From contig CANMDW010000019.1 in assembly GCA_947496705.1 (NCBI GenBank), forward strand, positions 1-64,000: a stretch of 64,000 nt of DNA, in the 5' to 3' direction. Origin of the DNA: an uncultured Aquimarina sp. (GTDB lineage Bacteria; Bacteroidota; Bacteroidia; Flavobacteriales; Flavobacteriaceae). The position numbers and the translations under genes are program-made. This document shows positions 53,123 to 62,400 of this stretch, in pieces; the stretch's first letter is position 1, and every line of letters begins with the position of its first letter. The notes beneath the pieces are model-generated. The model did no database searches. It saw only the letters and a program-made list of their open reading frames with translations, and was not told the DNA's origin.

Positions 53123-54460
53123 ATGAAGACATTTCTTACCTCAACATTACTTTTATTATCAATACTAATAACCGCACAAACCGACCAAAAAATATATGAT
53201 ATCATTAATGCGGTCTCTGCACAACGCATTGAAACCGATGTTAAAAAATTAGCAGGTTTCGGTACCCGACATACCCTAAGTGATACGGTTTCAGACACTC
53301 GTGGGATCGGAGCAGCGAGACGATGGATCAAATCTGAGTTTGATAAGATCTCTAAGAACTGTAATAACTGCCTCGAAGTATTTTATCAAAAAGACCTGGT
53401 TAAAAAAGGAGCAAACCAGCGTATTGTAAAAGATGTGTGGGTGGTAAATGTAGTGGCGATCCAGCGAGGTGCAAAATACCCTAACCGCTTTATCATCATG
53501 AGCGGGGATATCGATTCCCGAATTTCGGACCCAACCAATTACACCGATGATTCTCCTGGTGCCAACGATAATGCCAGTGGTATGGCAGGTGCTATCGAAG
53601 CTGCAAGAGTGCTGTCTAAACACAAATTTGAAAACAGTATTATTTACCTTGGCTTATCTGGTGAAGAGCAAGGGTTATTTGGCGGACAAGGATTGGCGAG
53701 ATATGCTAAAGAAAAAGATTGGGAAATCATAGGGATTATGAATAACGATATGATCGGAAATATAAAAGGAGTAGATGGAGTGATCGACAATAGAACCTTC
53801 AGAATATTCTCGGAACCCGTACCTCCTACCGAAACCGAAAAACAGCAACGATCTCGACGTTTTTATGGCGGTGAGGTCGACGGCATCTCCCGACAGCTGG
53901 CTAGGTATGTACACAACACCGTGACCACCTTTATGCCCGAAATGAACCCCATGCTAGTCTATCGCTTAGATCGTTTTGGCCGTGGCGGGCATCATCGTCC
54001 GTTTAATGATGCCGGATACGCCGGCATTCGCATTATGGAGGCCCACGAGAATTACACACAGCAACACCAGGACATACGCAAAGAAAACGGAATCAGCTAT
54101 GGCGATGTGGTTGAGCATGTCAACTTTGATTATGCCGCCAAGCTCACTGCCGTAAATGCCATCAACCTGGCCAGTATTGCCTGGGCACCTCCTGCCCCAA
54201 CAGAAGTTAAAATAGGGGGAATTGTAGAGCCATCGGCTAAATTTAAGTGGAAAAAAGTAAACGACCCCAATATTGCAGGATATAAAATTTACTGGAGAGA
54301 CACCACCTCACCTATCTGGGACCATAGCCGTTTTGTAGGTGATGTTGCTACTTTTGTATTAGATGGCATTGTTATTGATAACTATTTGTTTGGGATTGCT
54401 TCGGTAGGTAAAAATGGCTTTGAAAGCCCTGTAGTGTTTCCCTCGGCTATCTATAGATAG
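53123..54460 (+). CDS. secreted M28 family zinc aminopeptidase
   Basis: A 445-residue exported peptidase with a signal peptide ending ITAQ. M28 metal ligands are visible in SGDIDS (replacing the more usual HxD), SPGANDNASGMAGAIEAARVL, the LSGEEQGLFGGQGLA pair (catalytic and ligand Glu) and IMNNDMIGN; the final His is in IMEAHENYTQQ. The first ligand position reads Asp where His is usual, which is odd. A C-terminal fibronectin-III-like domain (about 360-445) follows. It ends 2 bases before the 21-bp minisatellite. Confidence 0.9.
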   Translation: MKTFLTSTLLLLSILITAQTDQKIYDIINAVSAQRIETDVKKLAGFGTRHTLSDTVSDTRGIGAARRWIKSEFDKISKNCNNCLEVFYQKDLVKKGANQRIVKDVWVVNVVAIQRGAKYPNRFIIMSGDIDSRISDPTNYTDDSPGANDNASGMAGAIEAARVLSKHKFENSIIYLGLSGEEQGLFGGQGLARYAKEKDWEIIGIMNNDMIGNIKGVDGVIDNRTFRIFSEPVPPTETEKQQRSRRFYGGEVDGISRQLARYVHNTVTTFMPEMNPMLVYRLDRFGRGGHHRPFNDAGYAGIRIMEAHENYTQQHQDIRKENGISYGDVVEHVNFDYAAKLTAVNAINLASIAWAPPAPTEVKIGGIVEPSAKFKWKKVNDPNIAGYKIYWRDTTSPIWDHSRFVGDVATFVLDGIVIDNYLFGIASVGKNGFESPVVFPSAIYR

Positions 54461-54462
54461 GC

Positions 54463-54735
54463 GGCATGAAGACCTTCCGGGTCGGCATGAACATCTTCCG
54501 GGTCGGCATGAAGACCTTCCGGGTCGGCACGAACATCTTCCGGATCGGCACGAACACCTTCCGGATCGGCACGAACATCTTCCGGATCGGCACGAACACC
54601 TTCCGGATCGGCACGAACATCTTCCGGATCGGTATGAACACCTTCCGGGTCGGCACGAACACTTTCCGGGTCGGCACGAACACTTTCCGGGTCGGCACGA
54701 ACACTTTCCGGGTCGGCACGAAGACCTTCCGGGCT
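54463..54735. repeat. 21-bp tandem repeat, 13 units
   Basis: Thirteen 21-bp units of the form GGCACGAACAYCTTCCGGRTC, starting 2 bases after the M28 peptidase stop codon. Units alternate between a few variants (AAGACC, AACATC, AACACC, AACACT), which suggests growth by duplication of multi-unit blocks. Because the period is a multiple of 3, several frames stay open and would give 7-residue repeats on both strands; none has a convincing start or family. GC content is well above the surroundings. Confidence 0.95.
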
Positions 54736-54846
54736 ATCAAGAACCCTTGCAGGGTTGTCAGGAATTAAGGGCTGTGTGAAGTCATGCATAGGCATAGTGT
54801 TATGATAATCACGTTCTGTAACAGTTTGAGGGTGATACAATCATAA

Positions 54847-54886
54847 AAAATCCCGGGCCCTACTTGCGGCGGTATTCCGGGATTTT
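54847..54886. terminator. bidirectional terminator hairpin
   Basis: AAAATCCCGG (54847-54856) pairs perfectly with CCGGGATTTT (54877-54886) across a 20-base loop. It lies between convergent units and can serve both the peptidase and the minus-strand chitin cluster. Confidence 0.75.
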
Positions 54887-54964
54887 CAACAATTCAAAAG
54901 CAATTAGTTAATATGATAACTAGCAGTCATTTTACACAAACAGACGCCTACCGATACTCATTTT

Positions 54965-55462
54965 CTAATTAGTTTTAAGAAATCTATGTGCTCCTATCTC
55001 ATTACCTAATGACCTTAGGATCAATATAGTACCGGTATCATCAAGGTCGGTACTGTAGGTCCATGCAAGATTGCTCCACCAATTAATAATACTCAAAATA
55101 CCTGAAGCATCTGCACCCGCTCTATAATTACCAAAAGAAACAGGAATATCGGAATAACTAGAAGATACCAGCAATTCTACTTCATCTTCTGAAAAAGATA
55201 AGAGATTCACACCATAGAGATAGGTATCCCCAAAAAAGCCTAATCCTACACTATTTGCTGTTTGCCATTCTTCTCCTGTTTTTTTTATAGCATCTAATTT
55301 CCAGGTGCCTTCAATTTCGGAAATAACCGTTATTGGTGTCTTCGAATTAATCGTAGAAGAAATCAGTTTTTGATTTCCAAGTTCATTTACAGGCTCTTTC
55401 TCACAAGATGTAAAAAGAGAAAATCCTAATATTACGATAGTTATTAATGTACAGTATTTCAT
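54965..55462 (-). CDS. lipocalin-like lipoprotein
   Basis: A 165-residue lipoprotein starting at ATG 55462 (MKYCTLITIVILGF, lipobox ending FTSC). The frame extends 31 codons upstream but those look non-coding. The mature protein has the GTWKLDAIKKTG opening of Bacteroidota lipocalin-like domains and a C-terminal LRSLGNEIGAHRF. It is the last gene of the minus-strand cluster that contains the chitinases, 147 bases after the astacin gene. Ligand unknown. Confidence 0.75.
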   Translation of the reverse strand: MKYCTLITIVILGFSLFTSCEKEPVNELGNQKLISSTINSKTPITVISEIEGTWKLDAIKKTGEEWQTANSVGLGFFGDTYLYGVNLLSFSEDEVELLVSSSYSDIPVSFGNYRAGADASGILSIINWWSNLAWTYSTDLDDTGTILILRSLGNEIGAHRFLKTN

Positions 55463-55609
55463 TTTATAAGGTTTTAAAAGTAGTTCAAATAAATACCTCA
55501 AGTTGCCAGCTATTTCGTATGGATCAAAATTACGTCTCCATAAATCGCCATGCAAAAAGGAACCGGCAACTTGAGTTTCATCATAAATTATATGAGATGA
55601 GAAAAAGAG

Positions 55610-56641
55610 TTAACTGATATAATACCAGGTTGTACCTCGTAACTCTACCTGTCTCCAGCGGTCCTGGCTGTTATCCCAATACCACCAAACGTCGCTCCAT
55701 CTATATACGGTTACCCCATGAATGGTATAATAGTTACCATTTTCATACACTTCACCGCCACCGTTACCAGGATACATCTGGTCGATTCCAGATAAATCTC
55801 CGGAGGATAAGCCGCTGCGTTGTGTGCTATAGCCGCTACCATCTTTTCTGGTAATGGTACGTTGCCCATTCTTTGAAAATGCTTTGGAGCTATACATCAT
55901 GATCGAACCAAAATCAAGGTTGTTGGTATATTCATCACCATCACGTCCTCGTTGTATATATGTCTGAAAATTATGTTCTTTACCCGATTGTATGTTTTGC
56001 CACTGTATGGTAATAGAATTATCTCTATCTGCCCGGCTTTGCTCGTGCCATAATCCTACGGCATGACCGATCTCATGGATAGTACTACCCGTAGAACAGC
56101 CACTGGCCAGGTTAATGTTCTGGCGGCCACCAACCATACCTACGCTAGAAGAACAACCAGATCCTACTCTAAAACGTATATAGTTGGACTGATTGGTGCG
56201 TTGTACAAACGTTAAGGAGGTATTGGCCTCCCAATGGGCAATGGCATCGGTTACCCTGTATTTTTTGGGCAGATTACTGTCTATGGTATAATACACCGTG
56301 TTATCGGGCCATCGTCCTCCGGTTCTTCCCACACTTTTATTGGTAGGAACTTCCCCTTCTTCAAAAACCAGTTTTTCAGAGCTTTTAGAAAGCATATCCT
56401 TTTCAAAAATGATATCTCCTTCATAGATATACTCACCATTTACCTCTTCTACAGCAAGTTTGGTTCCTGCATAATACATGTCTGAAACTTTACCTGTCTC
56501 ATCTGGGTACGCCATTTCTACCACACTGCTTTCTGCTGATTCATCAACAGCGTTTGTAGCTTCGTCAAATTGTTCTGTGTTACAGGATGCCAATAGTAAA
56601 GCGACGATTGACAACCTTATTATGATTTGATTTTTAGTCAT
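55610..56641 (-). CDS. astacin-like M12A zinc metalloprotease lipoprotein
   Basis: A 343-residue exported protease. It has a lipoprotein signal (ending LLLASC) and an acidic pro-region with a FEEGEVPTN segment before the mature start. The catalytic domain has the zinc site HEIGHAVGLWHE at residues 189-200 and the Met-turn SIMMYSS. A short C-terminal aromatic module (about 295-343: WSDVWWYWDNSQDRW) may bind glycan or protein. It is surface-exposed by inference. It lies 46 bases downstream of the GH18 chitinase gene, so it may digest cuticle protein around chitin. Confidence 0.93.
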   Translation of the reverse strand: MTKNQIIIRLSIVALLLASCNTEQFDEATNAVDESAESSVVEMAYPDETGKVSDMYYAGTKLAVEEVNGEYIYEGDIIFEKDMLSKSSEKLVFEEGEVPTNKSVGRTGGRWPDNTVYYTIDSNLPKKYRVTDAIAHWEANTSLTFVQRTNQSNYIRFRVGSGCSSSVGMVGGRQNINLASGCSTGSTIHEIGHAVGLWHEQSRADRDNSITIQWQNIQSGKEHNFQTYIQRGRDGDEYTNNLDFGSIMMYSSKAFSKNGQRTITRKDGSGYSTQRSGLSSGDLSGIDQMYPGNGGGEVYENGNYYTIHGVTVYRWSDVWWYWDNSQDRWRQVELRGTTWYYIS

Positions 56642-56687
56642 AATAAATTAGATTGAGTTTATATTAAATTAATTAAGGTTTGTGTTA

Positions 56688-59399
56688 TTACTTTTTAATA
56701 ATTCTTCCGGAATAGGTTTGATTTGATAATTTGATTTTATAAAAGTATATGCCAGATTTGAGTGAACTAACATCGAATGTTTGAGTTGAAGAATCCTTCT
56801 CTCTACTTATTACTTTATGTTCTAATACTTTTAAGCCTACCCCATTATAAAATTCTACCGTATAATCTCCAACTGATTTTTCAACCAACTGGATTTGCAA
56901 TTGATCTCCAAAAGGATTTGGATACATTGCTATGTTGATAGCATCGAAATTATTCTTACTGTTTTGGATAACATTACTACTTCTCGCTGCTCCAAGACCA
57001 TCAAGATAGGCCCTTACAGCGTTGGAGAAGGTTAATCCTTCATACTTATCCCAGTTAACAGACCAGCTCATCACTCCTCTAAGGCCAGGATAGGTTTGTG
57101 ATAATTGATACTGTCCTCCAAAAGAATTTCCACGGATCAGATAATCTAATGCATTAATCACACCTTGCGTCCCCACATGGCCTCCACCGGCACCTACAGT
57201 TGCAGGCACTCCAATTAAAACCTGATCTTGACGTAGCGCAGGAAAAAACTTAGAGGAATCTCCTGTTATCGGGAATCCTTTTAATAACATATCTACCAGA
57301 GAAACGTAAAAATCGGGGCCTGATCCAGGCATATATCCTCGATCATCTAACGCAGTAATAAAACCTGAATTATAATATTGCACTTGCAAAAAAGTGAGTT
57401 TATCCCGCAAAGCATGAATCAATGGTAAATAAGCACCCGCACGTCTATCTGCACCTTGCGATATACCTCCGTAAAATGAATATCCCAGTTGTACAAAAAA
57501 CGTTTCGGGTGCCATCGTTAATATAAAATCATCTCCAAAATGATTACAAACAGTACGTACAGCATCTATAGTATTTACAATCACCGGTGTGGTTGGGTTT
57601 CTGAAATCGGTATCTCCAAACTCAAAGGAAAGGGATTGTCCTTCAAAATCTATATCCATACCATCAAATCCATAGTTTTCGATAATAGCGATCATAGAAG
57701 AAATAAATTTATCCCTTGCCGAGGTTGTATTTAATTGCACTTGTCCATCCTGCCCCCCTATAGAGATAATAATTTTCTTGCCTTGGCTCTGTAGCAACTG
57801 CATATCAGATCTAAACTCTGCTTCAGTATAATTGATAGCGTTAAAATCTGAGGATAATTCAAATCCTATTTCACCATCTGCAGCAGAAAACTTTGGTACA
57901 GCAAATGAAACATTAATGACATCCCAATTTGGAGAGACATCTTTAAGCTTGATTAAATTTGTACCATTAAAAAAATTATGCCAATACCCATTCAGGATTC
58001 TTGCCGGCAGGGGATCTGTTCCACCACCAGAACTGGTTACACGAATGTTTACGGGATCTGAAGTTGTGGATAGATTATCATTATCGGTTGCTTTTGCGGT
58101 GAGCGAATAATTACCAACCTGAAGGTTATTCCAGCTAAAACTATATGGACTGGATGTATCCTCTCCTATTTTGGCACTATTACTAAAGAATTCTACTTTT
58201 GTTATATTTCCATCGGTATCTGAAGCATTTACATTAATGACTACATTGCTACCTTCTATAAACGATTGTCCGTTTGCCGGTGAGGTAATAGATACCAAAG
58301 GTTTGCCATCGCCGCCTCCGGGGCCACATTCCCCAACCAATATCCAGGCATCTTCCCAATTCGTTCCTGTTCCGGGTGCATATGCTCCTGCACCACCATT
58401 ACACCAACCGGTAAATGGCCATGGTTTACATTCATATAAGTTGCCTTCATTCTGCACCTGGCTTCCGGCAACATAGCCTCCATCTTCAACATATTGTGAA
58501 GCATCACAATTACCGCCTGTATCGGTTTGTACTGTAATATTTATTGCCGAAGAGGTAGTACTGGCATTATCATCGTCTATTGCGATGGCAGTTAGACTAT
58601 GGCTACCTGCAATGGCTGTCCAGTTTGCTGTATAAGGAGATGAAAAATCTTCACTTACCATGTTTCCATCTACATAGAATGTTACCTTACTCACATTACC
58701 ATCACTATCACTGGCATTGGCAGCAATACCCACATTTTGCCCAACGGTAAACGTAGCACCATTTGATGGATTTGTAAGATTTACCGTAGGAGACTGGTTT
58801 CCTGTTCCCGGATTTACCGTTATAGTCACCGCAGAAGAAACTGTTGTTGCTCCTTGATTATCTGTGGCACGTGCCGTTATCGAACGATTTCCTGTAGTTG
58901 CTGTCCAACTGGCTTCATAAGGAGCCGAAATATCTGTTGCGATCACGATACCATCTACCAAAAATTCTACCGTCGTTACTGTTCCGTCGGTATCAGAAGC
59001 ATTGGCAGTAACAGCAATGGTGTTTCCTGTAGTAAAACTTGCCCCGTTTTGCGGAGAGGTTATTGAGACTGATGGTGCCGTATTTTCACCCCCGTCACAT
59101 GAACCAATGACCACCCAGGGACCCCATTGTGAATTGTTACTGGCCGGATTTTGATTCTGAGTCCAGTGATATGCTTCATATTCAACTCCCTGATAGGAAA
59201 CCCGATCTCCTCTGGTATATATTTCATTAGATATCCATGCCGGTGCAGTGCACACCATAGTTATATTGGAGCTTGTCCTTTTACTTTCTGCCACAGGTAT
59301 TGCTAATAGTTGTTGAGTTGTGATCATCAGAAAGAATACTGTGATTGCAACGTGCCAGCAAATCTTATTTTTTACAGGCTGTATAATGGATGTTTTCAT
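56688..59399 (-). CDS. GH18 chitinase with carbohydrate-binding modules and T9SS sorting domain
   Basis: A 903-residue secreted chitinase. Order: signal peptide; CBM5/12-like module (about 50-100, ending WGPWVVIGSC); two Ig-like domains; a second CBM5/12-like module (about 296-360); a third Ig-like domain; the GH18 barrel (about 475-800) with the catalytic DGMDIDFE at 57642-57665; and a type IX secretion sorting domain (from about 820, YPNPFGD...GIYFYKI). GH18 enzymes cleave chitin with retention through the N-acetyl group. It lies 48 bases downstream of the multi-catalytic gene. Confidence 0.95.
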   Translation of the reverse strand: MKTSIIQPVKNKICWHVAITVFFLMITTQQLLAIPVAESKRTSSNITMVCTAPAWISNEIYTRGDRVSYQGVEYEAYHWTQNQNPASNNSQWGPWVVIGSCDGGENTAPSVSITSPQNGASFTTGNTIAVTANASDTDGTVTTVEFLVDGIVIATDISAPYEASWTATTGNRSITARATDNQGATTVSSAVTITVNPGTGNQSPTVNLTNPSNGATFTVGQNVGIAANASDSDGNVSKVTFYVDGNMVSEDFSSPYTANWTAIAGSHSLTAIAIDDDNASTTSSAINITVQTDTGGNCDASQYVEDGGYVAGSQVQNEGNLYECKPWPFTGWCNGGAGAYAPGTGTNWEDAWILVGECGPGGGDGKPLVSITSPANGQSFIEGSNVVINVNASDTDGNITKVEFFSNSAKIGEDTSSPYSFSWNNLQVGNYSLTAKATDNDNLSTTSDPVNIRVTSSGGGTDPLPARILNGYWHNFFNGTNLIKLKDVSPNWDVINVSFAVPKFSAADGEIGFELSSDFNAINYTEAEFRSDMQLLQSQGKKIIISIGGQDGQVQLNTTSARDKFISSMIAIIENYGFDGMDIDFEGQSLSFEFGDTDFRNPTTPVIVNTIDAVRTVCNHFGDDFILTMAPETFFVQLGYSFYGGISQGADRRAGAYLPLIHALRDKLTFLQVQYYNSGFITALDDRGYMPGSGPDFYVSLVDMLLKGFPITGDSSKFFPALRQDQVLIGVPATVGAGGGHVGTQGVINALDYLIRGNSFGGQYQLSQTYPGLRGVMSWSVNWDKYEGLTFSNAVRAYLDGLGAARSSNVIQNSKNNFDAINIAMYPNPFGDQLQIQLVEKSVGDYTVEFYNGVGLKVLEHKVISREKDSSTQTFDVSSLKSGIYFYKIKLSNQTYSGRIIKK

Positions 59400-59447
59400 G
59401 ATTCTTTTGTTTTTAAATTATTTCAACATAGTATATATTGATTTGCC

Positions 59448-62400
59448 TTACTGTTTAACCATCTTGAAAACTTCGATGTTTTTTCCGATAGCTACCTTAT
59501 AAAAATAGATTCCTTTAGGATACTTTGTAGTATCCCAAGAAAATGTATGTTCTCCCGGGCCTAACGTTTTGTTTTTGATATCCTTCTCAAATTGATTTCC
59601 TATAAGATCAGAGACATGAACAGATACTATCTCTTTTTGTACTAACTCGAAGGTAATGGAAACTGTATTTGTGAAAGGATTAGGGTACATATTCATCTTG
59701 CGGGTTGGCACTACAGTTCTTAGTATAGTTGCAATTGCTTCGGGTTCGATACCAGAGAACGATTGCATCTGGGCACAGCCGCATTCTGAGCAATCATCGG
59801 TTCCATCGAGATCATTAGACACATTAAGAATGTCTGTAAACTTCACATAGTGCCCGATGCGGTGGGTCACTTTTGTGTTTTCGGTACCCGAACCACATTC
59901 CAATCCGCCATTGATGATATTAACCGTCATCCCAAAGCCTGGTATTCTATTTCGTTCAAGATCATAAGCAGTTGGTGTCCAATTCCCTGCCATCACATCG
60001 TGCGCAGAGGGTTTTGGAAACTGCGGAGTCATCCAGAACCATATCGCAGTCTGAAATGCCAATGCTCCATCCTGAAGCACCTGTTCGGGATTATTGAGCA
60101 TGACATTCTTATCGCCAAACAGGAATTCGCTTACCTGGCCATAATTGTAGTTCCAGCTCAATTGAATAGGCCCTCTACCATGATAAGATTTCCCGGGGGC
60201 TGGAGGATAGTTTTGATTTCCTTCATCCCGATATCCAAGCCGGTCGGTTCCTTCAAAACCTTGCTCTTCTCTGAAGTGTAATCCCCAGGCATATCTTCCG
60301 CCGGGAGCGGTATCCCATCCTCCGGTAGTTTCCTGTGCAATATTGGCCAGAAAAGCTGCCAGCTCACGTTTTCGAACTGTTTCATCACTTTCATTAACAA
60401 ATTTTCCATAATCCACAACTTGAGTAATGATAGGTTTAGATTGGTTCCATTCTGCGTCAAAATCAGTATCTGTACGAATCACTGCAGATTGGTTGGTTGC
60501 TTTGTCTCTCCTGGTTAATCGATATAGGTTGGTTCCTTCTCGCCTTTCGAAGGTCACCTCTATATTTTTCATTCGTTCAACAGCTTCTGCTAAAGCTTCA
60601 TAGGTAAAGAAGTCGAGTGCAGGATCCGGACCCTGTGATGGATTCCCGGGATCTGTACCATATCGATAGGGAAACAGATCGTTATATTCTTGCCTCGAAA
60701 TTAAAAAGTCTCCTCCCTGTATTCTTTCTTTTATGGTGATTTCAAATGAAAAGTTGGTATACTCGCCCTTATTATCTGTAGCTTGTGCCGTATACGTATA
60801 TGTTTTATATTCTGAAAAAGACCAATCTGACTGGTATATATCATCTCCTTGTGGCAGCAAAGGCAATGCTCCTCCCGGAACATTTACATAAACGGGAGTT
60901 TGGATACCATCAGAATCTGTGACGCGAGCTCGTAGAGGAACCGTAACCGGTAACGCATCTGCATATATTATGGTTGGCGTAAGCACAGTTACTTCGGGAG
61001 GTAGATTTCCTCCTGTGCAGGGTCCTAGTTCTTCCCATGCTAATGGCCATGCCCAATCGTCGGGTCCTCCGGGGGTATAGGCGCCTCCTACCGTACACCA
61101 GCCTCCCACTTTACAACGGTATTTTTTACCCAGGTTTTGCACCTCATCACCGGTCTGATAGGTATTTCCGTTTACATATAAATCGGTATCACAGTTTTCA
61201 CCACCATCAGTATCTGCTTGTACGGTAATATTTACTGTTTCAGAAGTTGTCGATTGATTACTATCATCGGTGGCAATAGCGGCAATTGTATGATTTCCTG
61301 TTGTTGCTGTCCAGGTAGTTTCATAAGGCATTGAGGTATCTTGCCGAATCAAATTTCCATCTATATAAAACGCTACAGCAGTCACTACCCCATCGGGATC
61401 TATAGCATTGGCCGAGATAGTGACCATATCACCTTCAGTAAAGTCAGTGTTGTTACCAGGGGCAGTAATCATCACTGTTGGAGGTGAAGTACCATCTCCG
61501 TTACAAGCTCCCAAGTCTTCCCAGGCACTTGGCCAGGCCCAGTCATCGGGGCCTCCAGGGGTATACGGACCTCCCAGGCTACACCATCCGCCTACTTTGC
61601 ATTTATATCTAACCCCATTGTTTTGTACTTCTTCACCGGTTTGATAGGCAGCACCATCTACATACTGCGGGATTCCACAAGTTGTCGATAAGGTTGCTGC
61701 TGCTTCTTTTATAAGTGCAATAGACGCTGTGCAATTACCTATTTCTCTCCAGGCATAAGGCCAGGCCCAATTGTCTGGGCCGCCAGGAGTATAGGGTCCG
61801 CCTATACTACACCATCCCCCTACCAGGCACTCATATTTTTTATCGAAATTCTGTACTTCATCACCCGTTTGATATACAGCACCATCTACATACTGAGGAA
61901 CATTACAGTTTCCTCCTCCTGTATCGGTTTGTACAGTGATATTTATAGCAGAAGATGTAGTACTGGCACTATCATCATCTGTTGCTCTGGCGGTGAGGGT
62001 ATGATTACCTTCAGTTGCCGTCCAGTTTGCGGTATATGGAGACGAGGTATCTGTAGCAATAATATTCCCGTCCAGCAGGAAATCTACTTTAGTTATATTA
62101 CCATCACTATCGCTGGCATTGGCGGTTATATTTACGGTTTGTCCGGTAGTATATACAGCTCCAGATTCAGGAGCAGTGAGAGTTATTGTTGGAGATTGAT
62201 TCGTAGGTGTACCTCCTCCCATTGTATTCAGTCTTTGCAAGTTACTGGTACGTATAGCTTCCACTCTATTAGCAATTTCTGAAGGAGATAAAGACACATT
62301 TTTTGCATGATACACCCAATCAACTTTCATAGTTGTTGTTCTTTGTTGGGATGATGGATTAAGGCCTATTTCATCATTAAAAAAGATCCAATTGGCAAAG

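Noticed and set aside
54451..54840. Minus-strand frame of 129 codons and plus-strand frame of 100 codons across the 21-bp repeat
   Set aside because: Any in-frame tandem repeat without a stop gives such frames. The minus-strand frame would start at TTG, and neither has a supported promoter. Left as a possibility in the findings.
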